This document shows, in pieces, positions 15,343 through 23,242 of a stretch of 42,790 nucleotides of DNA. A program made the position numbers and the translations under genes. Source of the stretch: a virus; IMG/VR virus record IMGVR_UViG_3300043331_000121, positions 1-42,790 of that record. One strand, given 5' to 3'. The notes under the pieces were generated by a model. That model had not been told where the DNA came from, ran no database searches, and saw nothing but the letters and a program-made list of their open reading frames with translations. Within the stretch, counting starts at the first letter, position 1. Each line of letters opens with the position of its first letter.

Positions 15343-16011
15343 ATGATCTTTGTCGGCATCCCGGCCTATGACCGGAAAGTATCGATTCAGACGGCGCAAT
15401 CGCTTCTGAACGAGTATGGCGCGGCCCACCAGATCGGGACCGACATTGAGGTACATTTTACGCCAGGGTGTTCGCTGATCACCCTGGCGCGCAACTATCT
15501 GGTGAAGCGTTTTCTGGCTAGCGAAGCGCAGAAAATGGTTTTCATCGACAGCGACGTCGCATGGGAGCCCGGCGCTCTGATCCGGCTGGCGTCGTACAAG
15601 CGCCCCATCGTTGCCGGCGTCTACCGCTTCAAGGACGACAAGGAGCGTTATCCGGTCCACTTCCTGAAGACGAGCAGGGGCATTTGGACCGACAAAGACG
15701 GCTTGGTCGAGGTGGCAACCGCACCGACCGGGTTCATGTGCATCGACCGCAAGGCGCTGCGCGCGTTCCAGGCCAAATACCCGAAGCGGAATTACAAGAT
15801 TCAGGGCGAGGACATTTACGCGTTCTTCGAAAACCCATACCGCGACGGCGAGCTGGTCGGCGAGGACTGCGGCTTCTGCATCGAGATGCGCAAGATCGGG
15901 CAGAAGGTCTACATCGACCCCGAGATGATGCTCACGCACGTCGACGGGCCGAAGGAATACACCGGCAAGATTTCGGATTTTCTGCGCGGTCAGGATGAGG
16001 CCAAGAAGTGA
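15343..16011 (+). CDS. Glycosyltransferase-like protein 1 (GT-A fold)
   Basis: The 222-aa product starts MIFVGIPAYDRKVSIQTAQSLLNE and has a DSD motif at 69-71 (VFIDSDVAWEPG), the usual metal and nucleotide-sugar site of GT-A enzymes. Further motifs are PTGFMCIDRKALRAF and GEDCGFCIEM, an acceptor-side acidic pair. It would transfer a sugar from an activated donor to an unknown acceptor. It shares order of motifs with the genes at 17334 and 18002, so the three are paralogues. It opens a five-gene cassette between coat and head-tail connector genes. Confidence 0.8.
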   Translation: MIFVGIPAYDRKVSIQTAQSLLNEYGAAHQIGTDIEVHFTPGCSLITLARNYLVKRFLASEAQKMVFIDSDVAWEPGALIRLASYKRPIVAGVYRFKDDKERYPVHFLKTSRGIWTDKDGLVEVATAPTGFMCIDRKALRAFQAKYPKRNYKIQGEDIYAFFENPYRDGELVGEDCGFCIEMRKIGQKVYIDPEMMLTHVDGPKEYTGKISDFLRGQDEAKK

Positions 16012-16880
16012 CCCAACAGGACATCGTGATCGGCGCGGTTGACGGCTATGAGTGGCCGCAGTGCGATCTGTGGGCCAACTCGCTCAAGATGAGCGGGTAC
16101 ACGGGCCGCAAGGCGCTGATCGTCTACGACGCGTCGGACGACTTCCTAGCCTGGGCCACGCGCGAAGGGTTCGAGATCGTGCGGGCGGAGAAGAACCCGG
16201 CCCAGCCGGTCTACTGGAAGCGGTATTTCGACATCTGGAAGGCCGCAAAGCAGCTTCGCTTGGACGAAGCGCGCTACGTGATCCACACCGACGTTCGGGA
16301 CGTGGTGTTTCAGCGGAACCCGAGCGAGTGGCTGACGACGCATTGGACGATGCCCGTCATGGTCGTTTCCGAGGCGATCAAGCATAAGGACACATGGTTT
16401 AACCGGGAGTGCACTAAGCAGGCTTTTGGCGAAGAAGCATACGAGCTGTTGGCCGACGAAGAGGTCTATTGCTCTGGCGTTATCGCGGGCATATGGGCAG
16501 ATGGCCTCAACGAGCTTTTCTTGCAGATTTTCCTTCTGTGTCGCGGCTCCGCAGTTGCGAATTGCGATCAAGCAGCGATGAACATTATCGTCAATTCGAG
16601 GGCGTGGGGCGTCGCAGCAAATGAAGGCTTTGGCGATCTAGCCGCCATGGATCGCGGATGGGCCTGTCACTGCGCGGTCTCGCTCGATCCTGCTATGCGG
16701 CAATTCCTGACCGAAGACCCGCCCGTCATCGACGGCGACACGGTGAAGACGTCGGACGGCAAGCCCTTCGCCATCGTCCATCAATACGACCGCATCCCAG
16801 AGTTGGCCGCTGCATTTGCGAGGAAGTATGGATCTGCTCCTAGGCTGCGGAACGAACAGAACGAACCGGCTGCGGCCTGA
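16008..16880 (+). CDS. Glycosyltransferase-like protein 2
   Basis: The GTG start overlaps the upstream stop. The 290-aa product has the layout of a nucleotide-sugar transferase: an opening strand DIVIGAVDGYEW, VYWKRYFDIWKAAKQL, and HTDVRDVVFQRNP with D95-V-R-D98 as the DxD-like site. EVYCSGVIAGIW and NCDQAAMNIIV follow, as in GT families acting on host or capsid sugars. It differs from the three paralogues and is probably a separate family. The acceptor is not known. Confidence 0.7.
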   Translation: MTQQDIVIGAVDGYEWPQCDLWANSLKMSGYTGRKALIVYDASDDFLAWATREGFEIVRAEKNPAQPVYWKRYFDIWKAAKQLRLDEARYVIHTDVRDVVFQRNPSEWLTTHWTMPVMVVSEAIKHKDTWFNRECTKQAFGEEAYELLADEEVYCSGVIAGIWADGLNELFLQIFLLCRGSAVANCDQAAMNIIVNSRAWGVAANEGFGDLAAMDRGWACHCAVSLDPAMRQFLTEDPPVIDGDTVKTSDGKPFAIVHQYDRIPELAAAFARKYGSAPRLRNEQNEPAAA

Positions 16881-17337
16881 TTGGGTCTATCGGAATATCG
16901 TTACGCTCGACATCGACCCATCGCTTGCGCCAGATCATGTCTGGGACATGAACGAAGTCCCACTTCCGTTCGACGACAACAGCGCAGACACGATCAGCGC
17001 ATTCGAGGTTTTGGAACACGTCGGGCGTCAAGGCGATTGGCGCTTCTTCTTCCGCCAGTTCGAAGACTTCTGGCGCATTTTGAAGCCGGGCGGGATCATG
17101 TTCATCACGTGCCCGCGGTGGGATGGTGAGTGGGCGCTCGGAGACCCCGGACATACGCGCGTGCTTCCGCCCGCCTGCTTCGCGTTCCTGCATCAGCCGA
17201 TGTACGCGCAATGCGGCAAGACCGCGATGACGGATTACCGCCCCTGGTACAAAGGCGATTTCGACTTCGAAGTGCAGAAGGGTGAGGGACACATTGGCGT
17301 TGGGCTACGCGCCGTGAAACCAGCGAGGATCGCTTGA
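16828..17337 (+). CDS. SAM-dependent methyltransferase (class I)
   Basis: The 169-aa product shows MDLLLGCGTNR (motif I, residues 4-10), VTLDIDPSLAPD (motif II, D28/D30), ADTISAFEVLEHV and RILKPGGIMFI, as in class I methyltransferases of the UbiE/small-molecule or sugar type. It overlaps the preceding glycosyltransferase by 53 nt and the next by 4. Within a glycosyltransferase cassette it probably methylates a sugar or the acceptor. The start ATG follows GAGGA closely; TTG 16816 is possible. Confidence 0.8.
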   Translation: MDLLLGCGTNRTNRLRPDWVYRNIVTLDIDPSLAPDHVWDMNEVPLPFDDNSADTISAFEVLEHVGRQGDWRFFFRQFEDFWRILKPGGIMFITCPRWDGEWALGDPGHTRVLPPACFAFLHQPMYAQCGKTAMTDYRPWYKGDFDFEVQKGEGHIGVGLRAVKPARIA

Positions 17338-18005
17338 AAGTTTGGGTCGGCATACCGGCATATCAAGCAACCGTCTCGTGCGCGACGATGTATTCGCTGC
17401 TGAACGAGATCAAACTCGGTGCGCAGAACGGCATCGACATCGAATTTTACTGCCTGCCCGGCATGTCGCTCGTGCACATGGCGCGCAACTGGCTGGCCTA
17501 CAAATTCTTGCACGAGACGAAGGCGGACAAGTTCGTCCAGGTCGATGCGGACGTTGGGTTTCGCGCGGGGACGATGCTTCACTTGCTCCGCCATGACGTG
17601 CCAGTGGTCGCGGCCGGCGTGCGGCGCCGGAGCGATCCCGAAGACTACGCGATCACGTGGCTCGACAGCGGCGTAGACCAAGACCCAAAGACGTCGCTGA
17701 TCGAAATCGATTCCATCGGCATGGCGCTGACATCGATCACGCGCGATTGCCTGCTTGAGTTTCGCGAGAAGACGCCTGAACTGGCCTACGGCTTCAACGG
17801 CCAGGTGCATCACGGTTTTTACCAATGCCCGATCAATGAAGGTTTGGCGGTCGGTGAAGACGTCTTCTTCTGCCGCAAGTGGCGCGAGTTGGGCGGCAAG
17901 GTGTGGTTGGACCCACGGCATCTGACCACTCACAACGACGGCGTTCGCATCTATTCGGGCTGCGTCGGAACTTGGCTCAATTCGAAGCTGAAAGAGGTCG
18001 CGTGA
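17334..18005 (+). CDS. Glycosyltransferase-like protein 3 (paralogue of 15343)
   Basis: The TTG start overlaps the methyltransferase stop. The 223-aa product begins MKVWVGIPAYQATVSCATMYSLLNE and repeats the first paralogue: PGMSLVHMARNWLAYKFL, DAD at 71-73 (VQVDADVGFRAG), and GEDVFFCRKWRELGGKVWLDP. The arrangement and length are the same as gene 15343, so duplication is likely. It probably modifies a different acceptor or links a second sugar. Confidence 0.8.
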   Translation: MKVWVGIPAYQATVSCATMYSLLNEIKLGAQNGIDIEFYCLPGMSLVHMARNWLAYKFLHETKADKFVQVDADVGFRAGTMLHLLRHDVPVVAAGVRRRSDPEDYAITWLDSGVDQDPKTSLIEIDSIGMALTSITRDCLLEFREKTPELAYGFNGQVHHGFYQCPINEGLAVGEDVFFCRKWRELGGKVWLDPRHLTTHNDGVRIYSGCVGTWLNSKLKEVA

Positions 18006-18721
18006 GCAATCTAACGAAGGCTGAGTTCAAGCGCCCCGGCGCAGATCAACACGTCTGTATCGCCACGCCAGCGCACACGATCCACTCGAATTTTCACGTC
18101 AGCATCATTCGAAGCATTCCTGTGCTTTTGGACGCTAACATCAGCGTCACCTATGCGCACCTCGCGGGGCACTGTCACGTAGACGATGCGCGCAATTTGC
18201 TTGTTGCTGACTTTCTAAAAACCAACGCGACAGACTTGCTGTTCTGGGACGCTGACGTGGGGGCCGAGCCGAGTGCCGCTCGGCGACTATTGGCGCATAA
18301 CGCTGATGTCGTTGGTGGCGCGTACCCTCTAAAAAATGGCAGCGGGCGCTTTCCGGTGCGTCGGCTTCCCAAGCCGTTCCGCGATGATTGGCGCGCCGAC
18401 GGGCTCATTGAAGTGGAGGCGATTGCCACCGGATTTCTGCGCATTCGGCGCGGCGTTTTTGAAGCGCTGCGCGGGAGCTGCGTTGATGTCGACTTGGACG
18501 ACACGAGCGCGCTCGTGTTCTTCAATCGCGACGAAGAGCAAGCCGATTACGACCCTCGGCGCATGGTCCGTGTTGGCGGCGATATGAACTTTTGCCGCAA
18601 ATGGACTGCCGTGGGCGGGAAGATCTTCTGCGACCCATCACTGCTCTTCACGCACCAAGGCGCCGTCGATTTCGCGGGCCGCTTGTCCGATCACCTCCAA
18701 CAGCGGGAGGCCGCCGAATGA
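18002..18721 (+). CDS. Glycosyltransferase-like protein 4 (divergent paralogue)
   Basis: The GTG overlaps the upstream stop; an upstream in-frame start at 17879 is ignored. The 239-aa product contains HVCIATPAHTIHSNF, VDDARNLLVADFL, DAD at 83-85 (LLFWDADVGAEPSAARRLL), DVVGGAYPLK and GGDMNFCRKWTAVGGKIFCDP, aligning with the other two paralogues. It is the most divergent of the three, with an extended N-terminus and a Trp-poor middle. Its stop is coupled to the next gene (ATGA). Confidence 0.75.
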   Translation: MSNLTKAEFKRPGADQHVCIATPAHTIHSNFHVSIIRSIPVLLDANISVTYAHLAGHCHVDDARNLLVADFLKTNATDLLFWDADVGAEPSAARRLLAHNADVVGGAYPLKNGSGRFPVRRLPKPFRDDWRADGLIEVEAIATGFLRIRRGVFEALRGSCVDVDLDDTSALVFFNRDEEQADYDPRRMVRVGGDMNFCRKWTAVGGKIFCDPSLLFTHQGAVDFAGRLSDHLQQREAAE

Positions 18722-18915
18722 CCGAATACGTCTACCAGGAATACCCGCGCGACCTCGTGAGCCGTGAAGGAAAGCTCCGCGAGTTCAAGAACAAGGAAAG
18801 CGTTCCGCCGGGCTGGTTCGTGCGCGACGGCTTGAAGGAAGAAGTGAACCCGGCCAAGGCGAAAGGCGATGAGGCGACAGGCGTCAAGGTCGTCAGCGTC
18901 GAGGCGACGGAGTGA
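18718..18915 (+). CDS. Hypothetical protein, 65 aa
   Basis: The ATG overlaps the preceding TGA. The product starts MTEYVYQEYPRDLVSREGKLREFKNKESVPPGWFVRDGL and has a Lys/Glu-rich end. A short aromatic and basic protein with no recognised family. It closes the glycosyltransferase cassette and precedes virion genes, so it may belong to either. Confidence 0.5.
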   Translation: MTEYVYQEYPRDLVSREGKLREFKNKESVPPGWFVRDGLKEEVNPAKAKGDEATGVKVVSVEATE

Positions 18916-19238
18916 GTTCGGCAAAGAACTTCGTCATCAATGCCGGGGAAGACCGCACGCTGTCGATGGTGGCGCGAGACGCGAACGGCGACATCTTGAA
19001 CCTGACCGACGCCACAATCGCTTGGCGCATGTCGCTGATCGCAGGCGACACTTCAACCGTTTCGAAGACCGGCTCCGTCGTTTCGGCATCGGCCGGCACG
19101 TTCACCGTGTCACTGACGGACGCGGACACCGACATTGATGAAGGCGATTACGCACATCAGGCGCTCGCGACCATATCGGGCACGACGACGCTTTGCGCGC
19201 GAGGGATTGTTCGCATTATGAAGACGAACCAGGCTTAA
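18912..19238 (+). CDS. Small beta-sandwich virion protein, putative
   Basis: The GTG start overlaps the previous gene. The 108-aa product is a run of beta strands: KNFVINAGEDRTLSMVARDANGDILNLTDATIAWRMSL, then GTFTVSLTDADTDIDEGDYAHQALATI. It resembles N-terminal domains of phage baseplate or tail proteins (BppU-like), which fold as small beta sandwiches. A structural role is likely; the exact place is unknown. Confidence 0.5.
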   Translation: MSSAKNFVINAGEDRTLSMVARDANGDILNLTDATIAWRMSLIAGDTSTVSKTGSVVSASAGTFTVSLTDADTDIDEGDYAHQALATISGTTTLCARGIVRIMKTNQA

Positions 19239-19242
19239 GGCC

Positions 19243-19626
19243 ATGGCGACCGCGAACGAAATCATCACGGGCGCTTTCGGCAAGGCTGGCATCTACCAGC
19301 CGGAAGACGACATTCAGCCCGAAAGCCTGACCGTCGCGCTCCAGGTGCTCAACGACTACCTGAACGGTCTCAACAATCGCGGCGCGGTGTTTCCGACCGT
19401 GTCGCTCACGATCAACGCGAATGTGCCCGTCAGCGATCAGCAAGTGCGCGACCTGAAATGGGCGCTTGCCGGGGAGCTTTGCTCGCAGTGGGGCAAGGCC
19501 ATGACGGCAGTCGATTTGAACGACGTCACCAAGGCGGACCGCAGGTTCATCGCCGCGTACCGCAAGGTTTATCCAGCCACGGCCGACGCCGGGCTCAACT
19601 TCATGCCTGGTCGCAGGCGCTGGTAG
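19243..19626 (+). CDS. Head-tail connector, P22 gp4-like
   Basis: The 127-aa product fits the gp4 family: an N-terminal EIITGAFGKAGI, a helix SLTVALQVLNDYLNGLNNR, and a C-terminal KWALAGELCSQWGK...ADRRFIAAYRKV. gp4 attaches to the portal ring after packaging and starts tail assembly. It is shorter than P22 gp4 (166 aa). In P22 it directly follows coat protein; here five sugar-modification genes and two small genes separate them. Confidence 0.75.
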   Translation: MATANEIITGAFGKAGIYQPEDDIQPESLTVALQVLNDYLNGLNNRGAVFPTVSLTINANVPVSDQQVRDLKWALAGELCSQWGKAMTAVDLNDVTKADRRFIAAYRKVYPATADAGLNFMPGRRRW

Positions 19627-19634
19627 AGGCTTAA

Positions 19635-20297
19635 ATGGCACAGGAAATCGAAGGCAACGTCCCGTCCGGTTCGGCCGACGGAGGCAATCCGCTCAAGGTT
19701 GGCGGAAAATACAACTCGACGCTTCCTACATTCACGGATGGTCAGCGCGGTGACTTGCAGGTCGGCACGCGTGGCTCTGTGCACGTGTCGCTCAAGGTCG
19801 CAGATTCGTCGCAGAATGTTAGCCTCGCAGCCAGCAATTCGGATGCCTTGGCGGCGGGGGCGATTGCGGATCGTTTCCAAGTTCTCGGGCTTGGTTATGG
19901 CTACGATGGCTCCACGAATTTCAATCGCTGGCGCAACAACAACGACATCACGGTCGCGGCCTCGCTTGCTCGCACAGCAACTGGCAACAGCGGCGATCTG
20001 ACAAACTACAACGCGCGTGGGCTTCACCTCTATGTCGACGTGACGGCCGCGAGCGCAACACCGAGCGTCGTCTTTACCATTCAAGGCAAGGATGCGGTGA
20101 GCGGTGCCTACTATACGATTCTGGCCAGCGCCGCCGTTACGGGCGTTAGCTCCAACATCTACAAGGTTTATCCCGGCTTGACGGCGGCGGCGAACCTTGT
20201 CGCAAGCGACATACTCCCGCGCACATACCGCATTCTTTGGACGCACAGCGACGCGGACTCGATCACCTACAGCATCGGAGCCTCGCTGATCCTCTAA
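19635..20297 (+). CDS. Virion structural protein, hypothetical
   Basis: The 220-aa product starts with a conserved phage phrase, GGNPLKVGGKYNSTLPTFTDGQRGDLQVGTRGSVHVSL, and continues with repeated beta-rich stretches typical of jelly-roll virion proteins (VVFTIQGKDAVSGAYYTILASAAVTG). Proteins with this phrase occur beside tail genes in several phages. It probably belongs to the tail or capsid surface. Its ATG follows a weak purine stretch. Confidence 0.6.
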   Translation: MAQEIEGNVPSGSADGGNPLKVGGKYNSTLPTFTDGQRGDLQVGTRGSVHVSLKVADSSQNVSLAASNSDALAAGAIADRFQVLGLGYGYDGSTNFNRWRNNNDITVAASLARTATGNSGDLTNYNARGLHLYVDVTAASATPSVVFTIQGKDAVSGAYYTILASAAVTGVSSNIYKVYPGLTAAANLVASDILPRTYRILWTHSDADSITYSIGASLIL

Positions 20298-21730
20298 TGC
20301 GCATCTGGCTCGACCTCCCGGTCACGCTCGCACGCGGTCAATCGACGTTCGGCGGCGTATCGGGTCTCGTGAACTGCTTTGCAGAGCCGATCAAAGGCGA
20401 AGGCCGCTCACGGATGGCGGTCTACCCGATGCCCGGCAAGACGCTGTTCTCGACCATCGGCGGGGGCGCTGTTCGAGGCCAAGCCGATTTCGTGGACTAT
20501 CACTTCGCCACGGTCGGGGACCGGCTCTATTCGATCAGCAGCACAGGCGTTGCAACGGACCAAGGAGAAATCGTCGGCGTCGACCGGACCGACATGGACT
20601 TCAATGGCTCGCAGCTTTTCATCCAAGGGATCGTAAAGTCCTACGTCGTTACAGACCCCGCGTTGGGCACCCCAACAGAAGTGACGGACGGTGATTTCCT
20701 CGGCGCATCGTCGGCGTGCAGCGTGAACGGCTACACGATCACGAGCGTCCCGGACAGCGACCAGTTCCAATGGTTCAATCTGCGGGACGCGCCGAACATC
20801 GATGCACTCGACTTCGCCACGGCGGAAAGCAACGGCGACATCAACGTCGCGGTCAGGGTGGCAAACGAAGACCTGCACATCTTCGGGACCAAGACGGTCG
20901 AATTTTTCTACAATTCGGGCAATCCAAACCAGCAGTTCGAGGCCAAATCAATCCCGCCGCTCGAAATCGGCTGCCTGGCTCGCGACAGCATCGTGCTTTG
21001 CGACACTGGATTTCTCTGGGTCGGGCGCGACGGCAAATCGGGCGGCAAAGGCGTGTATCGGATGGCGGGCGGCTATTCGGCGCGCAAGGTCAGCACCCCT
21101 GCGGTTGATCGTCTGCTTGAGGAATATCCTGACGCAAGCATCTCCACGATCCACGCTCAGGCGTTCCAGTATCACGCGCATCTCTTCTATTGCCTGCATC
21201 TTCCTGGCGTCGCGTCGGTGGCCTACGACCTCGCGACCCAAGATCAATGGGTGTGGATGAGGTCGGGGCCGTACCCGATCACGGACGAACCGCTTGGCGG
21301 CTGGGATGCGATCAGCTTTGCGACGAACGGTCAGAACAGGATCGTCGGGGCGGCGGACGGCAATCTCTACAAGCTCGACGGCACGGTGAACACCGAGAAC
21401 GGCAACGAGATCATTCGGGAGATCATTTTTCCGCAGCGCGTCGCGGGCTCGGATCACGGCGCCGTTCTGCACAAGATGGGCTTGGATATGGAAGTCGGCG
21501 TCGGTTCGAACGGCTCGGACCCGCAGGTCATGGCGGCGATCAGCAAGACCGGCGGCAAGACCTGGCGTCAGTTGACGCCACGGTCTGCCGGCGCATCCGG
21601 CGAATACCGCAAGAAGGTGTTTTGGGATCGCTTGGGCCAGTTCGACAATGTGACGCCACGGGTTCGCATGACGGACAATGCGCGGTTCAATGCGTTTTCC
21701 GCCTACCTCGACGTTGAGGAATTGGCGTGA
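20297..21730 (+). CDS. Packaged-DNA stabilisation protein, P22 gp10-like
   Basis: The 477-aa product is nearly the size of P22 gp10 (472 aa) and follows the gp4-like gene in the same order. It starts MRIWLDLPVTLARGQSTFGGVSGLVNCFAEP and contains DFVDYHFATVGDRLYSIS, TKTVEFFYNSGNPNQQFEA and FLWVGRDGKSGGKGVYRM, features of this family's beta-propeller-like body. gp10 forms a hexamer below gp4 that blocks DNA leakage and holds the tailspikes. ATG 20297 overlaps the upstream stop (TAATG). Confidence 0.85.
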   Translation: MRIWLDLPVTLARGQSTFGGVSGLVNCFAEPIKGEGRSRMAVYPMPGKTLFSTIGGGAVRGQADFVDYHFATVGDRLYSISSTGVATDQGEIVGVDRTDMDFNGSQLFIQGIVKSYVVTDPALGTPTEVTDGDFLGASSACSVNGYTITSVPDSDQFQWFNLRDAPNIDALDFATAESNGDINVAVRVANEDLHIFGTKTVEFFYNSGNPNQQFEAKSIPPLEIGCLARDSIVLCDTGFLWVGRDGKSGGKGVYRMAGGYSARKVSTPAVDRLLEEYPDASISTIHAQAFQYHAHLFYCLHLPGVASVAYDLATQDQWVWMRSGPYPITDEPLGGWDAISFATNGQNRIVGAADGNLYKLDGTVNTENGNEIIREIIFPQRVAGSDHGAVLHKMGLDMEVGVGSNGSDPQVMAAISKTGGKTWRQLTPRSAGASGEYRKKVFWDRLGQFDNVTPRVRMTDNARFNAFSAYLDVEELA

Positions 21731-22059
21731 CGACCGCAGATCGCACCTACTACCGGGAAACGCGGCAACGCAAGATCCCGGAGCAGCTTCGCCAGAGCGC
21801 AGACATGGTGCGCTTCTTCGAAGAGTTGCTGCACTACCGGACGCATTTACACAGGACGGGAGAGGTTTTCTTCTGGCCCACAAGCGTGACGGTCCCGCTC
21901 AACACGATCCCCGCAGACGGGGCGGCGGTCAGCAGAACCGATTACGCGGCCCTATTCTCCGTGTACGGAACGACGGTGGGCGCGGGCAACGGGACGACGA
22001 CGTTCAATGTCCCGAACGTGACTGCGCCGTCTGGAACGGTGGCGCTGGTGCAGGTGTGA
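21727..22059 (+). CDS. Tail-collar domain protein, at tail-needle position
   Basis: The 110-aa product has a helical N-terminus (RETRQRKIPEQLRQSADMVRFFEELLHYR) and a C-terminal phage tail-collar motif, IPADGAAVSRTDYAALFSVYG...GNGTTTFNVPNV. In P22 the gene at this position encodes the gp26 needle that plugs the tail. This protein is far shorter and carries a collar domain instead, so it may be the analogous closing protein. The GTG start overlaps the previous stop. Confidence 0.65.
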   Translation: MTTADRTYYRETRQRKIPEQLRQSADMVRFFEELLHYRTHLHRTGEVFFWPTSVTVPLNTIPADGAAVSRTDYAALFSVYGTTVGAGNGTTTFNVPNVTAPSGTVALVQV

Positions 22060-22499
22060 TGCTGGTCCGTGAGGCAACGAGCCGAGATGTGCCGGCGATG
22101 CTTGAGGGCGTCAGGGCGTTTGCAAGCATTGCCTATCCTGGCGAACCCATGAGGGTTGATCATGTCGCGAACGTTCTTCGTGGCGTGATGGAAAATCAGG
22201 ACGGGCTGGTGGCGCTGATGGAAACAGATGAGGCCGCATTCGCAGGCATGTTCGTTGCCATCGCGCACCGGGGCATCCTTACCGGAGCGCGCACGATGGG
22301 AGAGGTTCTTTTCTATGTCGATCCGCAGGCGCGCGGGCATGGGAAGAAGCTGTTGAATTTCGCCGAAGAGTGGGCCCGCGAACGCGGTTGCGAGCGCGCC
22401 ACGCTTTGCCATCTCGAAACGACGCCAAATCTGGAAACCGCTTATCGCCGGTGGGGCTACGCCCCGCTTGAGCGGGCCTACATGAAGGAGTTGACCTAG
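22059..22499 (+). CDS. GNAT-family N-acetyltransferase
   Basis: The 146-aa product has a GNAT core: QARGHG (Q90-x-x-G93-x-G95) as the acetyl-CoA pyrophosphate motif, VLFYVDPQ before it, and the C-terminal LETTPNLETAYRRWGYAPL that closes the fold. It would transfer an acetyl group to an amine, perhaps on a virion protein or a sugar. P22 encodes the small gp14 here instead, so this is an extra gene coupled to the operon by TGATG. Confidence 0.8.
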   Translation: MLVREATSRDVPAMLEGVRAFASIAYPGEPMRVDHVANVLRGVMENQDGLVALMETDEAAFAGMFVAIAHRGILTGARTMGEVLFYVDPQARGHGKKLLNFAEEWARERGCERATLCHLETTPNLETAYRRWGYAPLERAYMKELT

Positions 22500-23242
22500 T
22501 GCCGATTGCCACCACAGCCGCGTTGGTTTTGGGCGGCGCCGCCGCTCTCAGCGCAGGCGCCTCCGTCTACGCATCGAACAAGGCGGCGAGCGCTCAGAAA
22601 AAAGCCGCAGCTCAGTCGGCGCAGGCGCAGACCGAAGCGTCCGACAAGGCGATAGCGGCCGAGAACGCACGCTTTGAGCAGATCAGAGGCGACCTCGCCC
22701 CGTATCGCGATCAGGGCGCGAAGGGCTTTGCGACTTACGCCGATCTTGTCGGCGCGAACGGGCCGGAAGCGCAAATGCGTGCGCGCGGCAACTTCCGCAC
22801 CGATCCGGGCTATGAATTTGCGGTCAACGAGGGCAACAGGGCGATTCAGGGCAGCGCCGCGGCGCGTCGCGGGCTTCTTTCCGGCGGCACGCTGAAGGCG
22901 CTCCAAGAGCGCGGCCAGGGCCTCGCAGACCAGCAATACGGCTCATACCTCGACCGCTTTCTCAACTTGGGCAGCATCGGTCAAAACGCGGCGGCGCAGA
23001 CCGGGAATTTCGGAGCGCAGAGTTCGGGCCGTGTCGGGCAGTACATCACGGGCGCGGGACAGGCTCAGGCGCAAGGCTATCTCGATGCCGGCGCGGCGAA
23101 GGCGGGTGGATACCTCGGAGCCGCGCAAGGCGTCACGGGCGCGATCAACAACAGCTTGAGCCTTTACGGTTATGGAAAGGGCCAGGGCTGGTGGGACAGT
23201 CCGGCGAGCGGCGGTTATAGCTATTGGAGCAACCCCATCTGA
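22499..23242 (+). CDS. Ejection protein, P22 gp7-like
   Basis: The 247-aa product fits the position and size of P22 gp7 (229 aa). It has an Ala/Gly-rich N-terminal hydrophobic segment (residues 5-24), a long Ala/Gln helix, and DPGYEFAVNEGNRAIQGSAAARRGLLSGGTLKALQERGQ, a motif conserved in DNA-transfer proteins. Ejection proteins leave the virion before the DNA and help form a channel through the periplasm. The GTG start overlaps the GNAT stop. Confidence 0.75.
   Translation: MPIATTAALVLGGAAALSAGASVYASNKAASAQKKAAAQSAQAQTEASDKAIAAENARFEQIRGDLAPYRDQGAKGFATYADLVGANGPEAQMRARGNFRTDPGYEFAVNEGNRAIQGSAAARRGLLSGGTLKALQERGQGLADQQYGSYLDRFLNLGSIGQNAAAQTGNFGAQSSGRVGQYITGAGQAQAQGYLDAGAAKAGGYLGAAQGVTGAINNSLSLYGYGKGQGWWDSPASGGYSYWSNPI

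Noticed and set aside
20948-21883. Minus-strand 311-codon frame across the gp10-like gene
   Set aside because: Antisense shadow, no start signal, unnatural composition.
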